From NCBI GenBank assembly GCA_947383685.1, contig CANDEE010000028.1:1-21911 (forward strand): 21,911 nucleotides of DNA, in the 5' to 3' direction. Below are positions 13,901 to 20,283 of the stretch, piece after piece; position 1 is the stretch's first letter, and the number at the start of each line of letters is the position of its first letter. The translations under genes and the position numbers were made by a program. This DNA is from an uncultured Pseudoflavonifractor sp. (GTDB lineage: Bacteria; Bacillota; Clostridia; Oscillospirales; Oscillospiraceae). Under the pieces are notes generated by a model that saw only the letters and a list, made by a program, of their open reading frames with translations, made no database searches and was not told the origin of the DNA.

Positions 13901-14106
13901 GGGGTATAGGTCACATACCGCTCGGTCCGCAGGTCCTTGTATGTATCGCTCCAAAGGTAGCCCCTGGTGGCCACCGCTCCCTCCGACAGCACCGTGTCGG
14001 CAAAGTGAAGGTCGTGGCCCAGGGCGTCAGAGGCCAGGGCGGTCTGCCCCAGCAGCAGCGACAGGCCCAAGCCCGCCGCGGAAAGTCTTGTACGCCAATG
14101 TCTCAT
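10999..14106 (-). CDS. Exported phosphodiester glycosidase (NAGPA-type) with C-terminal SLH domains
   Basis: The 1035-aa protein has a signal peptide (basic MRHWRTR, hydrophobic AAGLGLSLLLGQTALA, cleavage about residue 27). Residues about 60-400 form a phosphodiester-glycosidase (DUF2233/NAGPA-like) domain, with VVGGTNGDFYVFSTGQPLGMVVSDG near 105-130 and the hallmark GLDGGGSTT near 380. The middle (about 420-850) has Ig-like/Big-type and carbohydrate-binding-like beta modules. The last 180 residues hold three S-layer homology repeats: FADLTEHWAAAYVSYLYEQGI, FADAAEIPEWAV..., and FEDRAEIPEWAV...NGTLKPNASMTRGEVAKVL. It is therefore likely anchored to pyruvylated cell-wall polymer and acts on surface or external glycan phosphodiesters; the substrate is unknown. 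The start at 14106 has GGAGGAACC just upstream; the longer frame to 14166 runs back through the promoter. Its own promoter is at 14162-14190. Confidence 0.88.
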   Translation of the reverse strand: MRHWRTRLSAAGLGLSLLLGQTALASDALGHDLHFADTVLSEGAVATRGYLWSDTYKDLRTERYVTYTPNEAVSPTVAYGETVLTRDTLTNMARVLEEQGKRVVGGTNGDFYVFSTGQPLGMVVSDGVLRSSSSYHSAVGFRADGTAFVGTPNLHISITMGEDRLTVFGGVNKVRQIRNADGGGLTLLSPDFGANTQNTLPGVDVFLRVATEEEETGTVLAAEDTGLGKELTVSDRLKIGGRVKCVVDYVSEAAGSNPIPEDGFVLTMNGKDDEGTLNMLRSLQPGDEVNIDIVSEDPRWNEAVEALGAMYRLLDNGQLGTGLNAERTARTAIGIKADGTVVFYTIDGRQPGHSVGATCEQVARRLLELGCVEAVGLDGGGSTTFGVTTPAQEVMSVVNRPSDGAERKNSTAIFLTTELEATGEPGSLQVEPGDALLLAGTELPLEAYYVDTGYRLMGLAQDVTYEASGGGVIEGNAFLAGAESGYVTLTAAQGELTGTAEVTVVRSPDEILVVNEDTGSSVGILALEPGESVALQAVSSWRKLNLRSQDTCYTWACDEAVGTVTGDGYFTAGDKTAEGSLYVMAGDTSVIIPVSVAGHILPLADMEGEKVPYTEGLGVLAEPETNLAYVRTGRQSLRIAYETSQEGYGSLVMNASIPYGEKYLGMWVYGDGSGNEMTAVFLNGEEELPSSLCTLDFTGWKHILAPIPTGGDVLRELRITGASPTGVVWLDQMTTSNEDLVDDTPPVIQMKIEGTRLTATVSDNVDKSFAAPAVTLSYDGATLAGQWNAEKGTLTAQLPIPEAAAQEAADPESGEGQAVAPEPQPAHRVSVTAVDVSGNLGRVSQDIPGDALVEFADLTEHWAAAYVSYLYEQGITNGVAADEGLYFLPNNTITRAEFSTMVARWMGLDLTKYESVELPFADAAEIPEWAVPAVKAMYQRGIVQGSMDYGVLYAYPNAGISRAEVMTILGRTQLRGWPEKELDGFEDRAEIPEWAVSYVRSLVGQGIINGYENGTLKPNASMTRGEVAKVLTALR

Positions 14107-14127
14107 GGTTCCTCCTATCAGAAAAGC

Positions 14128-14160
14128 AAAAGCGTATCGGGCTTGTCCCGATACGCTTTT
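14128..14160. terminator. Stem-loop between hemW and the SLH gene, probable hemW terminator
   Basis: Perfect 14-bp arms (14128-14141 and 14147-14160) around a 5-nt loop, with A- and T-rich ends. On the minus strand it ends in TTTTGCTTTTC. It lies 67 bp after hemW and only about 21 bp before the SLH gene start. Transcription of the SLH gene from its own promoter is predicted to start inside the first arm. Confidence 0.75.
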
Positions 14161-14161
14161 T

Positions 14162-14190
14162 ATCATAGCACATTTGTCCCCCTGTGTAAA
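14162..14190 (-). promoter_or_regulatory. Promoter of the SLH/phosphodiester glycosidase gene
   Basis: Minus-strand TTTACA (14185-14190), 17-bp spacer, TATGAT (14162-14167). Predicted start near 14155, inside the downstream stem-loop. Confidence 0.75.
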
Positions 14191-14226
14191 CGGGGCAACG
14201 AGCGCAAAAATTTGACAGCAGCGGTC

Positions 14227-15423
14227 TTACTTCGCCTTGCCCTCCGCCCGCAGCTTGGGCAGCGTATTTTCCAGTGTGCCGGCCTCCTGCAAAATAAGCA
14301 GGTCTCCAATCAGCTGGTTGGACACCAGGAACCCCTGGGGGGTCAGGTGCCAGCGCCGGTCCTTCTTCACCGCCCAGCCCCGGCGCTCATACTCCTCCAG
14401 CTTTTGCTCCAGGGGGTCGAAATTCATGGAAAATTCCCTGCGGTACTCCCATTCCTCCACTCCCCGGGTCGTCCGCAGCCGGAGCATCAGGTATTCCCCT
14501 CCCCGCTCCCGGCGCGGAATCAGCTCCGAGTTGTCGATGACCGCTCCGCCGTTCAAAATACCCGCTACATACTTATCCAAATCCCGGACAAAGGAATACC
14601 TCCGCCCTCCAAAGTCCGAGTGGGCGCCGGGGCCGAACCCCACATAGGGCTTCCCCATCCAGTATTTCAGGTTGTGCCGGGACTGGAAGCCGGGGCGGGC
14701 AAAGTTGGAAATTTCATACTGGGCGTAGCCCGCCCGCTGAAGCCGCTCCACCATCCACAGATACATATCCGCCTGCTGGTCGTCGTCGGGCAGGACCTCT
14801 CCCCGCATGACCCGTCCGTCCAGCGCCGTTCCCGGCTCCACCTTCAGCCCATAGCAGGATAAATGCTGTGGCTCCAAAGCCAGGGCCGCCTCCACGCTCT
14901 TTTCCCAGCTGCTCATGGTCTGACCGGGAAGGCCGTAGATCAGGTCCAGGGACAGGTTTTTCACCCGGGCCTTCCGGGCCGCCGCTACCGCCTTGGTGAC
15001 CTGCTCAAAATCGTGGAGCCGGTGGACCGCCTTCAGCTCTCCGTCGCAGGCCGACTGCATCCCCAGGGACAGCCGGTTCACCCCTGCCCTGCGGATGGCG
15101 GTGAGAAATTTCCGGTCCGCGCTCTCGGGGTTGGCCTCGCAGGTAATCTCCGCATCCCTGGTCACGTCAAAACGGCGGCGGACCTCCTTCAAAAGACTCA
15201 CCATTCGCTTGGCACCGAAAACGCTGGGAGTGCCCCCGCCAATATAGACCGTGTCCACCTGCCAGCCCTTGCAGAGGGGGGCGGTCTCCTTCAGGTGGGT
15301 GGTGATGGCTTTCAGGTATTCGTCCATGGCCCCCTCCCGGTCCGGGAGGGAGTAGAAGTCGCAGTAATCGCATTTGGCCTTGCAGAAGGGGATGTGGAGA
15401 TATACGCCCAGCTTTTCGCCCAT
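14227..15423 (-). CDS. hemW: Radical SAM protein HemW (heme chaperone; formerly called oxygen-independent coproporphyrinogen oxidase-like)
   Basis: This 398-aa cytosolic iron-sulfur protein has a radical-SAM core opening with VYLHIPFCKAKCDYC; the CxxxCxxC cysteines are residues 14, 18 and 21. Further family motifs are VYIGGGTPS near residue 60, ANPES near 99, RLSLGMQS near 118, SLDLIYGLPGQT near 158 and the C-terminal HemW domain (YQYEISNFARPGFQSRHNLKYW, in pieces, then GFGPGAHS). HemW binds heme and hands it to membrane haemoproteins; true HemN differs in its N-terminal extension and second SAM site. ATG at 15423 is chosen, with AAGAGGTGG 5 nt upstream, over a GTG at 15432 that lies inside that ribosome site. 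A consensus promoter precedes it and a stem-loop terminator follows. In Clostridia hemW often sits near lepA/hrcA, but not here. Confidence 0.92.
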   Translation of the reverse strand: MGEKLGVYLHIPFCKAKCDYCDFYSLPDREGAMDEYLKAITTHLKETAPLCKGWQVDTVYIGGGTPSVFGAKRMVSLLKEVRRRFDVTRDAEITCEANPESADRKFLTAIRRAGVNRLSLGMQSACDGELKAVHRLHDFEQVTKAVAAARKARVKNLSLDLIYGLPGQTMSSWEKSVEAALALEPQHLSCYGLKVEPGTALDGRVMRGEVLPDDDQQADMYLWMVERLQRAGYAQYEISNFARPGFQSRHNLKYWMGKPYVGFGPGAHSDFGGRRYSFVRDLDKYVAGILNGGAVIDNSELIPRRERGGEYLMLRLRTTRGVEEWEYRREFSMNFDPLEQKLEEYERRGWAVKKDRRWHLTPQGFLVSNQLIGDLLILQEAGTLENTLPKLRAEGKAK

Positions 15424-15487
15424 AAAAACCACCTCTTGGGGTCAAAATACCAGCCCGCAGCCTCGCGCGGCCCGTTTGCCTGTGGAT

Positions 15488-15516
15488 ATTATACTCCTTT
15501 TCTCTCCGTTTGCAAA
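15488..15516 (-). promoter_or_regulatory. hemW promoter
   Basis: Minus-strand TTTGCA (15511-15516), 17-bp spacer, TATAAT (15488-15493). About 65 bp from the hemW start. Confidence 0.75.
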
Positions 15517-15537
15517 GTCCCCATTTACTTCCCTCCC

Positions 15538-15566
15538 TTGACAACCATCCCACTTTGGGATAAGGT
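15538..15566 (+). promoter_or_regulatory. Candidate promoter of the symporter gene
   Basis: TTGACA (15538-15543), 17-bp spacer, TAAGGT (15561-15566). The -35 is perfect and the -10 weak. It is divergent from the hemW promoter, leaving a leader of about 95 nt. Confidence 0.5.
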
Positions 15567-15624
15567 AGGCTCTGGTAAAATCCGGGAAACCCACAGGGGT
15601 TCTCCGGAATAGAATAGGGAGAAG

Positions 15625-15655
15625 AAGCGGCGGCCTGCCGCCAGCTTTTGTTTTA
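15625..15655 (+). terminator. Possible leader terminator (attenuator) before the symporter gene
   Basis: AAGC-GGCGG, loop CCTG, CCGCC-(A bulge)-GCTT, followed by TTGTTTT. The T tract runs straight into the AGGAGG ribosome site. A second imperfect 12-bp hairpin lies just upstream at 15581-15608. This could be an attenuator or only a 5' structure that masks the ribosome site. Confidence 0.35.
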
Positions 15656-15667
15656 GGAGGAATTTGT

Positions 15668-16858
15668 ATGAACCTGCTCAAAAGTCTTCCCGCCCGGCTG
15701 CTGCTGGCTCTGGCGGCAGGCATCGCCCTGGGCCTTGTGTTCCCGGAGAACGTGATGGTGGTCGTGGTCACCCTCAACTATATCCTGGGACAGCTCATCA
15801 CCTTCTGCGTGCCCCTTATCATCATCGGCTTTATCGCCCCCTCCATCACCAAGCTGGGGAACAGCGCCACCCGGATGCTGGGGGTCGCCGTCCTGCTGGC
15901 CTATGTGTCCAGCGTGCTGGCGGCTTTTCTATCCATGGGTTCCGGCTACGCCATCATTCCCCATCTGAACATCGCCTCGGAGGTAGAGGGGCTTCGGACG
16001 CTGCCCCAGGTGGCCTTCCAGCTTGACATCCCCCAGATCATGCCGGTCATGAGCGCCCTTGCCTTCTCGGTACTGTTGGGCCTTGCCGCCGTATGGACCA
16101 GGGCAAAGGTCATCACTGCCGTCCTTCAGGAGTTTCAGAACATCGTGCTGGAGATTGTGAAGAAGGTCATCATCCCCATCCTGCCCTTCTATATCGCCAC
16201 CACCTTCTGCGATCTGGCCTGGGAGGGCTCCATCACCAAGCAGCTTCCCGTTTTCCTGGTGGTCATCCTCATCGTCATGGTAGGCCATTACCTCTGGATG
16301 GCGGTTCTCTACGGCTCCGCCAGCCTCTATTCCGGCCGCTCGGGCATTGAGGTGGTCAAGCATTACGGCCCCGCCTACCTCACCGCCGTGGGCACCATGT
16401 CCTCCGCCGCCACCCTGGCGGTAGCCCTCCAGTGCGCCCGGAAAAGCGAAAACCTGCGGCCCGACATGGTGGATTTCGGCATCCCCCTCTTTGCCAATAT
16501 CCACCTGTGCGGATCGGTACTCACAGAGGTCTTTTTCTGTATGACGGTCTCCCAGGTTCTCTACGGCCAGCTCCCCAAGGTGGGCACCATGGTTCTTTTT
16601 TGCCTCCTGCTGGGGGTCTTTGCCATTGGCGCTCCCGGCGTTCCCGGCGGCACGGTGATGGCCTCCCTGGGCCTCATTGCCGGGGTGCTGGGCTTTGACG
16701 GGGCGGGCCAGGCCCTGATGCTGGCGGTCTTTGCCCTTCAGGACAGCTTTGGAACCGCCTGCAACGTCACCGGTGACGGGGCCCTGACCCTGATGCTCAC
16801 CGGGTACGCCGAGAAGCACGGGATCACCGCGGAAAACGTGGGAACAGTAGAGTTATGA
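15668..16858 (+). CDS. Dicarboxylate/amino acid:cation symporter (DAACS/SDF family)
   Basis: This 396-aa inner-membrane carrier, of the GltP/DctA/SstT superfamily, takes up dicarboxylates or amino acids such as glutamate, aspartate or serine using a Na+ or H+ gradient. It opens LPARLLLALAAGIALGLVFPE, followed by TM2 with TFCVPLIIIGFIAPSITKLG. The serine-rich re-entrant loop is seen as AVGTMSSAATLAVAL near residue 238, the substrate-site block as DFGIPLFANIHLCGSVL near 270, and the second re-entrant loop as GAPGVPGGTVMASLGLI near 320. The final helix reads FGTACNVTGDGALTLML. The usual NMDGT is replaced by NIHLCGS, so the substrate cannot be set from sequence. AGGAGG lies 7 nt before the ATG. 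The gene appears monocistronic. Confidence 0.9.
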   Translation: MNLLKSLPARLLLALAAGIALGLVFPENVMVVVVTLNYILGQLITFCVPLIIIGFIAPSITKLGNSATRMLGVAVLLAYVSSVLAAFLSMGSGYAIIPHLNIASEVEGLRTLPQVAFQLDIPQIMPVMSALAFSVLLGLAAVWTRAKVITAVLQEFQNIVLEIVKKVIIPILPFYIATTFCDLAWEGSITKQLPVFLVVILIVMVGHYLWMAVLYGSASLYSGRSGIEVVKHYGPAYLTAVGTMSSAATLAVALQCARKSENLRPDMVDFGIPLFANIHLCGSVLTEVFFCMTVSQVLYGQLPKVGTMVLFCLLLGVFAIGAPGVPGGTVMASLGLIAGVLGFDGAGQALMLAVFALQDSFGTACNVTGDGALTLMLTGYAEKHGITAENVGTVEL

Positions 16859-16866
16859 CCGTATCA

Positions 16867-16892
16867 CTCCGCCCCGGGGTACCGGGGCGGAG
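16867..16892. terminator. GC-rich stem-loop after the symporter gene
   Basis: Perfect 11-bp arms (CTCCGCCCCGG and its complement) around GGTA, starting 9 bp after the symporter stop. No T tract follows on either strand, so it is a weak or atypical terminator, or a 3'-end stabiliser. Confidence 0.5.
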
Positions 16893-16901
16893 CGCCATTC
16901 C

Positions 16902-16951
16902 ATCTGGCCCCTTGAGTTGTACGCGTTTTTTCATTTTCTTAGGGGCCAGAT
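16902..16951. repeat. 10-bp inverted repeat with 30-nt T-rich loop
   Basis: ATCTGGCCCC (16902-16911) and GGGGCCAGAT (16942-16951) are perfect complements separated by 30 nt containing GTTTTTTC and TTTTCTT runs. It lies upstream of the rluA-family gene. Function unknown. Confidence 0.6.
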
Positions 16952-16969
16952 TTTAGTGCGTGAAAGTAA

Positions 16970-16989
16970 ATGTAAAGTTTGCTTTACAT
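16970..16989. promoter_or_regulatory. Palindrome directly before the pseudouridine synthase ribosome site
   Basis: ATGTAAAG-TTTG-CTTTACAT, a perfect 8-bp inverted repeat ending one base before the AAAGGAGG ribosome site. It has the size and symmetry of an operator for a small dimeric repressor, and as RNA it would fold next to the ribosome site. No regulator can be named. Confidence 0.5.
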
Positions 16990-17004
16990 GAAAGGAGGCG
17001 TCCC

Positions 17005-17892
17005 GTGCGGTACTTAGAATTTTATGTAAACCCAGAGGAAGAAGGAAAGCGGGTGGACGCCATCCTGCGGCGGCACGGGCTGTCCACCTCCGCCATCCGC
17101 CGCTCCAAACGCCGTCCCCATGGGCTTTTGGTGGACGGGGAGGACATTTACACCAGCTATCTTGTCCACGCAGGGCAGACGGTGGCGATTCTGGCGGACG
17201 ATAAGGCCCCCTCGGACATCACACCCAACGAGGGCCCGGTCAACATTTGTTATGAGGATGACGACCTTTTGGTGGTGGACAAGCCCGCGGGGCTGGCAGT
17301 CCACCCCTGCGCCGGGAGCTGGGATGACTCCCTGGGGGCGCGGCTGGTTCATTATTACCACAAAATCGGGCTGGAAGCGGATTTTCACCCTGTTCACCGG
17401 CTGGACAAGGGAACCTCGGGGCTGATGGTGGTGGCAAAGCACCCTGCCGCCCAGCACTCCCTTACCGCCGCCCTTCACTCCCAGGCCTTCCGCCGCTGCT
17501 ATCTGGCGGTGTGCGAGGGCTGCCCCTCCCCCATGGATGGCATCATTGACGCTCCCCTGGGACGGACAGAGGACTCCTATATCCGCCAGTGCGTCCGGCC
17601 TGACGGAAAGAGCGCCCGCACCCATTACCAGGTACTAAGGGTCTGGGGCCGCTTTTCCCTGGTAGCCCTGGAGCTGGAAACCGGGCGCACCCACCAGATA
17701 CGAGTGCATATGGCCCATATCGGCCATCCGCTGGCGGGGGATTTTCTCTATGGGACGGAGGAGCCCGGCCTCATTTCCCGGCCCGCCCTCCACTCCGGCT
17801 ATTTGCAGTTTTCCCAGCCCTTCACCGGAGAAACCCTGACCTTTGGCTCTCCCCTGCCGGAGGATATGGCGGGGCTGCGCTCTTTGGGGTAA
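17005..17892 (+). CDS. RluA-family 23S rRNA/tRNA pseudouridine synthase
   Basis: This 295-aa cytosolic enzyme isomerises uridine to pseudouridine in rRNA or tRNA. Residues about 10-65 resemble an S4-like RNA-binding segment (KRVDAILRRHGLSTSAIRRSKRR). The catalytic domain begins at YEDDDLLVVDKPAGLAVHPC (residue about 83) and has the RluA signature HPVHRLDKGTSGL, with catalytic Asp134. Later motifs are RRCYLAVCEG near 171, KSARTHYQVL near 207 and LETGRTHQIRVHMAHIGHPLAGD near 225-247. The GTG at 17005 is chosen because AAAGGAGG is placed 6 nt before it; the in-frame GTG at 16960 lies upstream of the palindrome and lacks a ribosome site. The exact target base (RluC/RluD/YhcT type) cannot be set. 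Terminator at 17903-17937. Confidence 0.92.
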   Translation: MRYLEFYVNPEEEGKRVDAILRRHGLSTSAIRRSKRRPHGLLVDGEDIYTSYLVHAGQTVAILADDKAPSDITPNEGPVNICYEDDDLLVVDKPAGLAVHPCAGSWDDSLGARLVHYYHKIGLEADFHPVHRLDKGTSGLMVVAKHPAAQHSLTAALHSQAFRRCYLAVCEGCPSPMDGIIDAPLGRTEDSYIRQCVRPDGKSARTHYQVLRVWGRFSLVALELETGRTHQIRVHMAHIGHPLAGDFLYGTEEPGLISRPALHSGYLQFSQPFTGETLTFGSPLPEDMAGLRSLG

Positions 17893-17902
17893 AACGGTCA
17901 GC

Positions 17903-17937
17903 AAAACGCTCCCTTCCAAATGGAAAGGGAGCGTTTT
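17903..17937. terminator. Bidirectional terminator between the pseudouridine synthase and the second MATE gene
   Basis: AAAACGCTCCCTT (17903-17915) and AAGGGAGCGTTTT (17925-17937) form a perfect 13-bp stem, extended by CCA/TGG in the loop. It serves both convergent genes. Confidence 0.92.
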
Positions 17938-17944
17938 TGTTTGC

Positions 17945-19330
17945 TTATTTTTCCAGGCCGCTGAGACGGAGCCATCTGCCGCTTTTCCAGCGCCAGATGC
18001 ACAGGACGCCCCGGAGGATCAGGTCTACCGCCATACCCGCCCAAACGCCGGCCAGGCCTAGGTCAAACACCAGCACCAGCAGGCAGGAGAGGGGAACCCG
18101 GACAAACCACATTCCCGCAAGGCCCACCATCATGGGAAACCTTACGTCGTTGGCTCCCCGAAGGGCGTTGGTGAGGATGATGCTGACGGCAAAGAAGGGC
18201 TCGGCAAAGGCTACCACCCGGAGGGCCAGGGCGGCCTCCGCCACCACCTGGGCGTCGGAGTTGAAAAGGGACGCCAGAGGCGTGGCAAAGAGGAACAGCA
18301 GCGTCCCCGTCACCATGCACAGGGCAAAACCGATGGCTCCGGTGAGGGTACCGTAGGCCTCCGCGTCCTCCTTGTCTCCCGCCCCCACCGACTGTCCCAC
18401 CAGGGCAATGGCGGCGTAGCCGATGCCGTAGGCGGGGAGGTAGCAAAGTCCCTCGGCGGTGGTGGCGATGTTATTGGCTGCCAGGGCGGCGGTGGTGAGG
18501 GCGTGACCCACCAGGGCGGTCATGGCAATCTGGCCGATATTCACAATGGCCCGCTCAATGGCGGAGGGAACGCCCAGGGTCACGGCCCGGCGGATGATGG
18601 GCCCGTCGGGGCGCAGGCCCTCCCGGAAAGAGGTGGCGTAGCCATGCTGGTGGAAGGCCGCCAGCGTGGCGGGAATGGCCGCGCAGGTGATGGAGATGGC
18701 GGTGGCGATGGCGGCCCCCTCCACCCCCCAGCCCGCACCGGGAATCATCAGCCCATGCCATTCTCGGGTAGGATAGATGAGAAAGAAGTTTAAGATCAGG
18801 TTCAACAGGTTGGTGGCGGTATTAAAAATAAGGGGCGTTTTGGTGTTGCCCATACAGCGGAGAACCGCCGAAAAGACGATGAGCAGGGAGTTAAAGACCA
18901 GAACGGAGCAGTAGATACGCATATAGTTGGCGGCGTGGGGCAGTACCTCGGGCTTGGCTCCCAGCCAGCGGGGAATGGAGGCCCCCAGGGCCTCGTAGAG
19001 CCCGCAGGCCACAAGGCCGCAGACCACCGCCGCCAGGAAGGCCTGGCGGATGACCTGGCGCACCCGCTCCGGGTCCCGGGCTCCCACGGCGTTGGAAATC
19101 TGCACCGAGTAGCCCACGCCCACCCCGGCCATGACCCCGTGGATGAGCCAGATGGGAGGGCCGTTCACCGATACGGCGGCAGAGCCTACCGCCCCCAGGA
19201 CGCCCACCATGGCGGTATCCACGTAGGAGACCATGGTGTTCAATATCTGCTCGATGATGGCGGGCCAGGAAAGGCTCCAAAGCCGCCGGAGCCTGGGGCC
19301 CTGCTCTTTGATTTTCAGCGTGGCAGCCAT
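17945..19330 (-). CDS. MATE-family efflux transporter (NorM/DinF-like)
   Basis: This 461-aa inner-membrane protein has about 12 transmembrane segments in two MATE repeats. The first repeat opens LWSLSWPAIIEQILNTMVSYVDTAMVG, the second RAVTLGVPSAIERAIVNIGQIAMTALVG (both written from the N-terminal side, shortened). A conserved block AGVGVGYSVQISNAVGARDPE follows TM2. It would extrude cationic drugs or metabolites with Na+ or H+; the substrate is unknown. It is a different MATE subgroup from the gene at 3975: the two share no obvious identity beyond family motifs. The ATG at 19330 has AGGAG 9 nt upstream, inside the end of the preceding gene. Only 4 bp separate it from the radical-SAM gene, so they form an operon. 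Confidence 0.92.
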   Translation of the reverse strand: MAATLKIKEQGPRLRRLWSLSWPAIIEQILNTMVSYVDTAMVGVLGAVGSAAVSVNGPPIWLIHGVMAGVGVGYSVQISNAVGARDPERVRQVIRQAFLAAVVCGLVACGLYEALGASIPRWLGAKPEVLPHAANYMRIYCSVLVFNSLLIVFSAVLRCMGNTKTPLIFNTATNLLNLILNFFLIYPTREWHGLMIPGAGWGVEGAAIATAISITCAAIPATLAAFHQHGYATSFREGLRPDGPIIRRAVTLGVPSAIERAIVNIGQIAMTALVGHALTTAALAANNIATTAEGLCYLPAYGIGYAAIALVGQSVGAGDKEDAEAYGTLTGAIGFALCMVTGTLLFLFATPLASLFNSDAQVVAEAALALRVVAFAEPFFAVSIILTNALRGANDVRFPMMVGLAGMWFVRVPLSCLLVLVFDLGLAGVWAGMAVDLILRGVLCIWRWKSGRWLRLSGLEK

Positions 19331-19334
19331 GGGC

Positions 19335-20210
19335 TCACACTCCTGTCAGGTCAAAATGGGGAACGTAGTCTCCGCTGGCGGAATCCGGCTCCTGGGTATA
19401 GCCCTCCAAGCCAAGAGCCGCCATATATTCCTGGGCGGAACGAATCTCGCTTTTCCGCAGGGGACGGTCAATTTCGGGATACTCCGCCGCCCGCCCCAGA
19501 GGGACGTACTGGCTCATGAGGGAAAAGCGGACGGTATGGGGGGCAAAGGTTCCCGCCACCCAGTCCATGACCGCCTTGGCCTCCCTGAGACCGCCGGGGA
19601 GCAGGAGGTGGCGGATGATCACGCCCCGCTGCAAAATGCCCTCTCCGTCAAAGACGCAGGGGCCTGTCTGGCGAACCATCTCCTGAATGGCGGCGGTGGC
19701 GGCTTCCGGGTAGTCAGGGGCGGCGGAGTAGCGCTTGGCCCGGCCAGAGTCCAGATATTTCAGGTCGGGGAGGTAGATTTGAACCTTCCCCTCCAAGGTT
19801 TGGAGAGTCTCTGCCCTTTCATAGCCCCCGGTGTTCCACACCACGGGCACGGGCAGCGGTTCGGTCAACGCCTCCAGAATGGCGTGGGTATAGTGGGTGG
19901 GGGTCACCAGGTTGATGTTGTGGGCCCCCTGGGCGATCAGGTCTTGAAAAATCTCCCGGAGGCGCGGCACCGTGACGGGCTTTCCGTAGCCCTCCCGGCT
20001 GATGACGCTGTTCTGGCAGAATACGCAGCGGAGGGGGCAGCCGGAAAAGAATACCGTTCCCGAGCCCCGGGTCCCCGAGATGGGCGGCTCCTCCCAAAAA
20101 TGGAGGGCGGCCCGGGCCACCACGGGCTGGGAGGGCATGGCGCACACCCCGCCGGGGGCCCTCTCTCCCCGCTCTACGCCGCAATTTCTGGGACATTGGC
20201 GGCAGACCAT
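19335..20210 (-). CDS. PflX-like radical SAM protein (COG1313 type)
   Basis: This 291-aa cytosolic iron-sulfur enzyme has the radical-SAM cluster motif FFSGCPLRCVFCQN, with Cys58, Cys62 and Cys65. An extra N-terminal cysteine set CRQCPRNC...GVC (residues 3, 6, 10 and 23) could bind a second cluster. Downstream are NINLVTPTHYTHAI near 98, PVVWNTGGYE near 121, VQIYLPDLKYL near 142, and a C-terminal barrel ending MSQYVPLGRAAEYPEI. This layout fits the uncharacterised PflX group, related to pyruvate-formate-lyase activases but without a known substrate. No glycyl-radical enzyme gene is nearby. The ATG at 20210 has a GGGGGGAGGG ribosome site 2-10 nt upstream. The start is only about 25 bp after the HPr terminator and no separate promoter is visible. 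The MATE gene follows after 4 bp. Confidence 0.85.
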   Translation of the reverse strand: MVCRQCPRNCGVERGERAPGGVCAMPSQPVVARAALHFWEEPPISGTRGSGTVFFSGCPLRCVFCQNSVISREGYGKPVTVPRLREIFQDLIAQGAHNINLVTPTHYTHAILEALTEPLPVPVVWNTGGYERAETLQTLEGKVQIYLPDLKYLDSGRAKRYSAAPDYPEAATAAIQEMVRQTGPCVFDGEGILQRGVIIRHLLLPGGLREAKAVMDWVAGTFAPHTVRFSLMSQYVPLGRAAEYPEIDRPLRKSEIRSAQEYMAALGLEGYTQEPDSASGDYVPHFDLTGV

Positions 20211-20230
20211 GGCCCTCCCCCCTTTCCAGA

Positions 20231-20265
20231 GAAAAAGAGCGCCGCGTCCGCGGCGCTCTCTTTTT
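20231..20265. terminator. Terminator after the HPr gene
   Basis: AGAGCGCCGCG (20236-20246), TC, CGCGGCGCTCT (20249-20259): a perfect 11-bp GC-rich stem flanked by AAAAA and TTTTT. On the minus strand it lies 24 bp after the HPr stop and about 25 bp before the radical-SAM gene. Confidence 0.9.
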
Positions 20266-20283
20266 CCCGTGTATATTTGAGAT

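Noticed and set aside
11524..14862. 1112-codon open frame on the plus strand opposite the SLH gene and part of hemW
   Set aside because: Composition is rich in Gly, His, Arg and Gln with no domain, and the opposite strand encodes clear proteins across the whole span.
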